A DNA stretch of 64,000 bases from contig CM051036.1 in NCBI GenBank assembly GCA_027627225.1, positions 38,704,426 through 38,768,425 of the forward strand, in the 5' to 3' direction. Both the position numbers and the translations under genes were made by a program. The stretch comes from Congeria kusceri. Lineage: Eukaryota > Mollusca > Bivalvia > Myida > Dreissenidae. This document shows positions 57,700 to 64,000 of the stretch, one piece after another. The notes under the pieces were generated by a model. That model was given only the letters and a program-made list of their open reading frames with translations, ran no database searches and had not been told where the DNA came from. Every line of letters begins with the position of its first letter. Position 1 is the first letter of the stretch.

Positions 57700-58545
57700 C
57701 AAGAGCTGTCAGAAAACAGCGCGCTCGACTATTCGAAGTATTTCAGTTGGTACAAATTTTGGAAAGTGGAATGGGCATAAATTTGTTGCAATACAAAATT
57801 GAGTTGTGGCAATTATTTCATCAATTTATTCCAAGTTTCAACCTTATGTAGTTAGTAACTTGTGTAGTTTTGAAGTTATCAGAGTTTTGAATAAAAACTT
57901 TAACCAGAAAATCTATGTGAAAAAGGGGCATAACTCTGTCAAAATACAAACAGAGTTATAGGGAATGTTGCAGCTGAAACTGGAGTTTATGACAAAGGTA
58001 TAGTCCATGTTTAAAGTGAATTATTTCTGTAGTTTTCATGTTACAAAACTTTTGACTATAAACTTTAACCAGGAAATCTATGTGGAAAAGGGGCATAACT
58101 CTGTCAAAATACAAAACATAGTTATAGGGAATGTTGCCCCTGATATTGGAGTTGATGACAAAGGTATATTCCAATTTTCAAGTGAATAACTTGTGTAGTT
58201 CTGAAGTTACAAAACTGTTGAATATAAACTTTAACCAGAAAATCTATGTGAAAAAAGGGGCATAACTCTGTCAAAATAAAAAACAGAGTTATAAAGAAAC
58301 TTGCCCCTGACACTGGAGTTGATAAAAAAGGTATATTCCAAGTTTTAAGTGAATAACTTCTGTAGTTTTGAAGTTACAAAACTGTTGAATATAAACTTTA
58401 ACCAGAAAATCTGTGAAAAAGGGGCATTACTCTGTCAAAATACAAAACAAAACAGAGTTATGGGAAAAGTTGTCCCTGATACTGGAGTTCGTGACAAAGG
58501 TATATTCCAAGTTTGAAGTGAATAACTTATGTAGTTTTGAAGTTA
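57700..58545 (+). repeat. Family P dispersed repeat, longest copy
   Basis: Head 'aagagctgtcagaaaacagc' and 'gcgctcgactattcgaagta', then about five ~165-bp units. It truncates the piggyBac fragment that follows. Confidence 0.9.
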
Positions 58546-58944
58546 CAAAATGAACTCTTCAAATCAATTCTTGTGAAGTCCCTATCGCCTATAAATAAAC
58601 TCAAAGTTGGTTTTGGCCAACATGACAGTCTACTTACAATGAAATTGACAGACAAAAGGGATGTTAGCATACTGTCAACAAAACACAAGACTACCATGTT
58701 AGTAACAACAAAGAACTATGCAAATGGTGACCCTGTTTGCAAACCAACATGTGTTTTTAACTGCAACAGCAAAATGGGTTGTGTTGACCAATCTTGCCAA
58801 ATACTATACGTTCACACGAAACACAAATACATGGTGGATGAAGTTGTTTTCCATATGGTTAATCTTGTTGTGACAAACTTTAAGAAAGGGAAGCTCCTTA
58901 TGCAGTACATGTTTCCTCATGAACTTGCAAGAGCGATAATCTAG
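58546..58944 (+). pseudogene. piggyBac-type transposase fragment
   Basis: About 130 codons resemble the C-terminal part of piggyBac transposases: LTMKLTDKRDVSILSTKH, NGDPVCKPTCVFNCN and MGCVDQSCQ. They correspond to the family's W.DKR.V..ST, KP..V..YN and MGGVD..DQ blocks. The motif's Gly-Val-Asp is kept, but the DQ pair reads CQ. The frame stops near 58944, and related basic sequence (ERNPSESALSSEKRP) continues in another frame to about 59010. The 5' side is replaced by family P repeat, so the N-terminus and catalytic core are gone. Confidence 0.6.
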
Positions 58945-59010
58945 ACAGGGAGAGAAACCCTTCAGAGTCTGCCCTTTCATCAGAAAAAAGACCAACTAAA
59001 AAAAAATCAT

Positions 59011-59327
59011 AATCTAAAATGCACAAAAATACCAGTGTTAAAAAAAATGTGACGACAAAAAGAGGTCTTGTTGCGATATTATGACTAAGGCATGACTTTC
59101 AAGGCCAAACAAAAGTCTGCATATCACATCAAAGCATCTGATAAAACAGACCTGGACATTAAATGTAGTCATGTCCTTTTTTTTATTAAACAAACTTTCA
59201 TTTTTCAATGTTCAATAATCACATTTATTTCAATATAAATAAATGGTGTTACTTTCTCGAAATTATGTGACAACTTGTTGTTTTCTAGAGGTCCTTCAGA
59301 ACTACATTGTTTTATTCGTTCACTAAA
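59011..59327. other. Non-coding stretch
   Basis: AT-rich. Nothing recognised. Confidence 0.4.
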
Positions 59328-61043
59328 TACCGTAATTTCTCGCGTATAAGCCGCACTTTTTTTCAGCCAATTTGTAGCATTTTTCCGGTGCATCTTATAC
59401 GCGGATATAAGCAAAAACTCTTAGTTTTTCTATCACAGATATCAACTGTGGTGTTTTGGGCGCCATTTTCAATAGACGCTTGATCGACGTCACTAAGATG
59501 CTTTTATAAGCAAGTATTCGTACCCGATACGTTTCGCACTGTTTTATATTGGGATCTTTTAAAAATATAGTATTTTATAATATATATTCTTATTTTGTGT
59601 GTATTGTATTCTCAATGTATGTAGCTAACTATTTAGATAGGTATTTGTAATTTTAGTTTGTATGTATTGTCAATACTAGTAATATGACTGGACTTGTAGA
59701 CCTATATATAATGATGGGACGTCATTAACGAAGGAGGGGGAGTGTGTAGCCCCTGGATTTTTACGTTTGTTTTATAGTGGTGTGCAACCCTTTCTTTTGG
59801 TTTATTTTACTGTATTGCTCATCACGTGACACTGTCAGCTGGGGAGTTGGAGAAAAGTTTAAATCTAAAAAGACGTTGGTTCATGCGGGCTGGTTTTTGA
59901 ATTGAGAGCAGTTAAATAAATTTTTACGTCTGTATCTCTATATGGTTAGTATTCTTGGGATTGATGTTTGCGGTGAACCGCATTCATGTCGTGTTGTATT
60001 TTGTAAAGATTTAACATTGTTTCAATGTTAAATTATGTGTTTCCGCGACTTGAGAAATAACGACCCAATTGTATCTTATCGATCTTTTCAAACTAATATT
60101 TGGTGAAGTAACGAATACTAAAAATGGCACTTTAATAATGTTTGCATGAATTTAACTTACAGCAGCCGCACGTGTAGGTTTAAGAACGAGGGCAAGTGGT
60201 GTTCGATTCCCTAAATCGGTAAGAATAAAATATCTGTGTTGCTAATTGGTTTTAGGTTAATAAATGTCAAGCTGAACAGTTCGTGATGTATATGTTATTT
60301 TATCTATTGGTTTGTTGTGTTTGCAGGTAATTTATGTTAGATAAAGTCAGCCACTAGAATGGTTAAATATTCTACATAATTATAATAATATTCATGTTAG
60401 GTTTACTTTATATAATTATGAGTGTATGCGTTATTATTTGCACATTTGCAGCTATAAGTGTTATGATTGTTTTCAGATGCCGTGTTCTGTTTGGTCATCT
60501 GATACCGTATATTTTGTAACTTTAACAATAAAGAACCTACGTAAGGTAACCCTCGAGTTGTCCGTCAATACTGCAAGAGTTACATCAATTCTTATTTTTT
60601 TCTGAAATATATATGCAATAAAACATAATACAAAAAAAAAAAGAACCAGGGTTAAATGAACCGTAGTGTAAACACCACCTGACAAACTACTTCACACCTT
60701 TTATAATGCTCTGCAAACAAACAGGATGGTGTCATTGATGATACTTGCTAAACTGACCGCATTTGTCAAACAGACAATTAGCGCTTATGGTGTAATTAAA
60801 GGTGTTGACACTTGAGACTTCTCAACACCTCTCAATACTGCGAAAACACATCTAGTGTAATGTATCCACATTGCGATTTTCAAAACAAAATTATTTTCAG
60901 TGTCAATAAACAATGGATGTGAAATTTACGATTTTGATGTTTAGAAGCTTTCAAATAGCAGATTTTTTTCCCCACAAAATAGGATCTCAATTTTTAGGTG
61001 TGTCTTATACCCGGGGTCTTCCTATGCACGAGAATTTACGGTA
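59328..61043. mobile_element. DNA-transposon-like element with TACCGTAA termini
   Basis: The left end TACCGTAATTTCTCGCG and right end (read inverted) TACCGTAAATTCTCGTG are imperfect inverted repeats. Just inside, both have 'cttatac(g/c)cgg'-type sequence. No transposase is visible, so it is non-autonomous. A candidate LTR fills much of its middle. I do not assign a superfamily. Confidence 0.5.
59745..60584 (+). repeat. Candidate 3' LTR
   Basis: A polypurine-like 'gaaggagggggagtg' sits directly before TGTAGCCCC. The block ends GAGTTACA (TG...CA) about 840 bases later, with an AATAAAG near 60527. No second LTR and no pol sequence are visible to the left, so this rests on end structure alone. 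Confidence 0.35.
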
Positions 61044-61258
61044 CGGATTGTAACAACAAAAATACCTTGACCCTACACAATGTATTTCTGTAATAGGTAA
61101 CCAGTATGATACAGTGTGGTTTGAAGTAAATATTCATTGAAATGCTCAATGTTTAACATATAATTAACTAGTGATTCCTTCCATAAAACATATTGCTTTA
61201 AGGGTAAAAACTTAATGAATATTATCTAAAAAGTTAATAAGTTAACAACCACAACAAC

Positions 61259-61624
61259 ATGCCGGGACGAGGCTGGGGAAGGAAAAGAAGGGCCAATAAG
61301 ACACCGACAGTTTGGTTAATTGGTGATTCAATACCATACTGGGCACACAAGCTGTCTCTGGAACAGGGATGTCCGGTCTCTGACAAGCAGAATGCCTTGC
61401 TCTGCTACCAGGGACAACAATGGTCCAGTCTCCGATGGAGAATCAAAACTACTATACTCTTCGCCGAAAAGACACCCAATGTTATCTTCCTACACCTGGG
61501 AGGGAATGACGTGGAGAATGGCCCCTTGACTATATGCATGTCAGCCATTAAAAGGGAGGTCGGTTATCTCCGTGCAGCATTCCCGCATTTGGATGCTTTA
61601 AGACACTTCCTGCAATCAATTTAA
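61259..61624 (+). pseudogene. SGNH-hydrolase-type ORF fragment
   Basis: A 121-codon ORF with a basic start (GRGWGRKRR). It has a block I motif VWLIGDSIPYW, whose GDS serine would be the nucleophile, and a block III motif LHLGGNDVENG. The usual distal Asp/His block is absent. The frame loses family-like character after AAFPHL and soon stops, so it is truncated. Related hydrolase domains occur in tyrosine-recombinase retrotransposons such as Ngaro, but no recombinase or reverse transcriptase is seen nearby. Origin is therefore uncertain. Confidence 0.5.
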
Positions 61625-62646
61625 CTGCCAAACAATTTCCACCTATTACAACCACACAAATCATAAATATGTATAATACCGCCTTGACCAGGTCAAAATA
61701 AAATTTTTTTGGAGGAACAGCATTAGCAATTTGTGTGTGTGTGGGGGGGGTAATTTTGGCGAACTGAGAGTTGGTCAAGCAGACCTCTACAACAGTTGCA
61801 ACTTTATACCTATTTTTACATTTTACTTAAAATTCTTAGGGCTTGTGGTGACCTCCAACTAGCAGACGTTGGCACTTGGGTGTCAAATCATGCGGTTAGG
61901 GGAAACCAAAGTTGGGATAAAAGTTAACAATTTACAATTTTTGTAATTGCTTGATATTTAACATGGCCATAAGTTAATGGATAGCATTTTGCATTGCCTC
62001 AGTGTTGCGAATAGCACATTCTTTTGCCTCACGACAACGCTTAACACTATAACTGTACACAGTAGAGGTGAATCTGGATACTATCTGTATGTGAAAGAAA
62101 TGAAAGATATTATGTAATAAAGTTGTGTTCATTTTATTATTAATAAGTAATTACAAAAAAAGAAAACACGTTTAAGAGGTAAACAATTATTAATGGTTTG
62201 CTATCACATTCATTTGTTACATTATATGACATAACTATTTTAACTTGGTATCTAGAACAAAACACTTATAAGAACAACTCTTGTACCATATTGTGTAACA
62301 ATGTATGTCTGAAACATTTCTTATACATAATCATGTATGAAAAATTGTATGTACAAAAATCTTTGGTACTACAACACATTCTGGCTGAACTCCTATCATG
62401 AATGGTTTAAACACATAACAAAACTGTTAAAACTCAAAAATAAAGCCAAAACATATGGGAGGCATTTGTTTTATAATTTCTTCATATTCAATTTGCAGAT
62501 GCATTGGGTCCTTATCAACCTGGGCAGAATTGTGGAATTAATTAACAAGTGCTGAAACACAGCAATATGCCGAGTGGGCCAGTGAATGAATGCAAACTGG
62601 GAAGTTTTGGATCCTGTCAGGGCCCGATACAACACAATAGATGAAA
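61625..62646. other. Non-coding stretch
   Basis: Contains a GT/G-run near 61735-61750. No gene recognised. Confidence 0.4.
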
Positions 62647-62915
62647 GATATGAGGCGCGTCGTGGGAAAACCGGACTTAATGCATGTGCGTAAAGTGTCG
62701 TCCCGGATTAGCCTGTGCAGTCCGCCAGGCTAATCCAGGACGGCACATTCCGCCTACAGTGGATTTATGTTTAGAAGAGACTTTCTTGAAACAGAAAATA
62801 CCATAAAAGTGGAAAGTGCCGTCCCGGATTAGCCTGTGCGGACTGCACATGCTAATCCGGGACGACACTTTACGCACATGCATTAAGACCGGTTTTCTCA
62901 CGACGCGCCACATAT
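62647..62915. mobile_element. Palindromic MITE (GCGCGTCGTG family)
   Basis: About 265 bp. The left arm (62650-62732) and right arm (62828-62912) are long inverted repeats sharing 'gcgcgtcgtg', 'aaaaccgg', 'cttaatgcatgtgcgtaaag' and 'tgtcgtcccggattagcctg'. Each arm itself contains a shorter hairpin around 'ggattagcctg'. I recall this MITE type as very common in some heterodont bivalves. Confidence 0.9.
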
Positions 62916-63452
62916 ACATTCAAAAATAAGACTTGAAGGCATTTTCACTACCAGAAATCCAAAAGGGAAACATGGACATCTATCCTCTGAACTGAAAATG
63001 GTGAACCCCTACTACAGGGTTCGAGGAAATGTCCAAAGGGCATAGTTGCCCACTCAAGAAGAAAGACAGAATACTTGCACTGCAGACAGCAGTAAGACGA
63101 TGACAACAATCCCCATTCCCTGACGATGCCCATCCATAAACAAGGGATGAATTTGCAGTGATCGGACTGGACTAATAAGACAATAATAATTTAGATCAAT
63201 TCATTTTTATTCTGACATTGTGCACAAACATAATTTAAATTAGGTTAATTTGCTGTCTTTGATCTGTTATTGTTGTTTATTTACAGTCTCTTTGAATTTC
63301 TCAATAATCAAACAAAAATAATTTTCATAAACCAGTTTAACGTATAGGTCATGATGGGAATATTTGCTAAAATGGTCAAACATGCATTATTGAGAGGGGC
63401 ACTGTGGGTGGACACTCCTGCTACTAATAAATTATTTCCAGGCTGAATATTA
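62916..63452. other. Non-coding stretch
   Basis: No recognised gene. An acceptor-like TTATTTCCAG ends at 63441. Confidence 0.35.
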
Positions 63453-63608
63453 ATGTTCTCTTCACCAAAGGATTTGGACAGGGAGCACTGCTGGTTGTGC
63501 GAGGCTATGTTTACCTCAAGGACAGCCCTCAACAAACATCTCACGTCCGCCAAACATCTTAGACTGAATGTGCACATGGTGTACTGGAAGGAAGCAGACG
63601 TTCACAAA
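63453..63608 (+). CDS. Single C2H2 zinc-finger exon
   Basis: From the ATG at 63453 the frame reads REHCWLCEAMFTSRTALNKH then LTSAKH. This is a complete C-x2-C-x12-H-x5-H finger with the core Phe and Leu in place. A donor-like AAAG|GTAAAT follows at 63608-63609, and the open frame stops at 63615-63617. TTATTTCCAG upstream (to 63441) may be its acceptor, but a TGA in the same frame just after it argues that the exon starts further right or is damaged. The gene is unknown. Confidence 0.5.
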
Positions 63609-63617
63609 GGTAAATGA

Positions 63618-64000
63618 CCTGGAAATCCATGTCAACAATACACGCAGTCAGGTGCGGTTGCTTAAGGATAGGTTTTCGTGGGCTGCGGAGAGTTCTTGTA
63701 GTAGCTTAGCCCCACCTAGTGCAGAGGCATTTGATGCCCCTGGGAATAGACTGCGTAATAGGGCGTTCCAGATTCTGATGCGGGGTGCTATGCCTGTGTC
63801 CTTCCACTAAAAGAGACTGAACGCAGGTGGGGGAGGTCAAATTTGAATTTGGTGGCAAGGAGATATGTTGGCCTCCAACAGAATGGCATTCCCTTACCAT
63901 AGATCAGAAGTTGATGGCCAGAGAATACGCTGCATTGTTTTTAGAGATGCTTGGCAAGATTGGTTCCCTGAAGACATCCAGGAGGGCGCTGCTTGTTAAG
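63618..64000 (+). other. Possible further coding sequence at window edge
   Basis: An open frame to 63810 reads LEIHVNNTRSQVRLLKDRFS, then a Ser/Pro-rich part and RLRNRAFQILMRGA. It could continue the zinc-finger gene after an indel or be chance. The base composition is more GC-rich than the surroundings up to the window end. Confidence 0.25.

Overview
The window looks like part of a bivalve mollusc nuclear genome. It is AT-rich and has spliced, intron-containing gene remnants with GT/AG boundaries. It also carries repeat types typical of bivalves: tRNA-derived SINEs, a palindromic 'GCGCGTCGTG' MITE, a Steamer-like LTR retrotransposon, and dispersed elements built from internal 110-175 bp tandem units ending in GACGGACGG-type tails. 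I cannot name the species. I found no intact ordinary host gene. Almost every coding segment belongs to a mobile element, a viral fossil, or a decayed gene.

Left part (1-21 kb). A quiet AT-rich stretch is followed by a tandem-unit repeat (3.26-3.96 kb). Next is a GC-richer parvovirus-like relic (4.08-6.93 kb). It has NS1-type HUH endonuclease and SF3 helicase segments in shifted reading frames, a small unknown ORF, no visible capsid gene, and a terminal-hairpin-like palindrome at its right edge. From 7.27 to 10.36 kb lies a C2H2 zinc-finger coding remnant in which the C-terminal half of one finger expanded into about 52 copies of a 54-bp (18-codon) repeat. A 12.0-13.3 kb tandem repeat follows. 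A decayed ISL2EU-type DNA transposon (15.4-20.9 kb) then carries a plus-strand SWIM/YqaJ nuclease gene and a minus-strand THAP/DDE transposase gene with interleaved exons.

Middle part (21-43 kb). There is a 1.25-kb tandem duplication (A1/A2) and a second duplicated module (B1/B2). B2 is split by a solo LTR with a 4-bp target duplication and is followed by a 21-bp minisatellite. A SAM-domain exon (26.87-27.10 kb) and exons of a G2E3-like HECT ubiquitin ligase (33.76-40.90 kb) probably form one decayed gene. A young, apparently intact Steamer-like Ty3 retrotransposon (28229-33177) sits in its first intron: 153-bp LTRs with 2 differences, 5-bp target duplication, one 1384-codon Gag-Pol ORF. Introns of this gene and its downstream flank hold two SINE copies and several tandem arrays.

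Right part (43-64 kb). This holds a degenerate ~410-bp array, a tRNA-like sequence, an alternating 57/55-bp minisatellite, and a two-exon integrase-type transposase pseudogene on the minus strand (48.73-52.98 kb). Next come a 41-bp array and a large 21-bp minisatellite that is the reverse complement of the one at 26 kb. A 165-bp-unit element with inverted GGTGAGCT ends (55.08-56.91 kb), a piggyBac fragment, a TIR element with a candidate nested LTR, an SGNH-hydrolase fragment, a MITE and a single C2H2 finger exon complete the window.

The genes do not form a pathway. The window is a layered record of transposition, tandem amplification and decay. The strongest leads are the capsid-less parvovirus-like relic with its terminal palindrome, the zinc-finger-derived coding minisatellite, and the young Steamer-like provirus.
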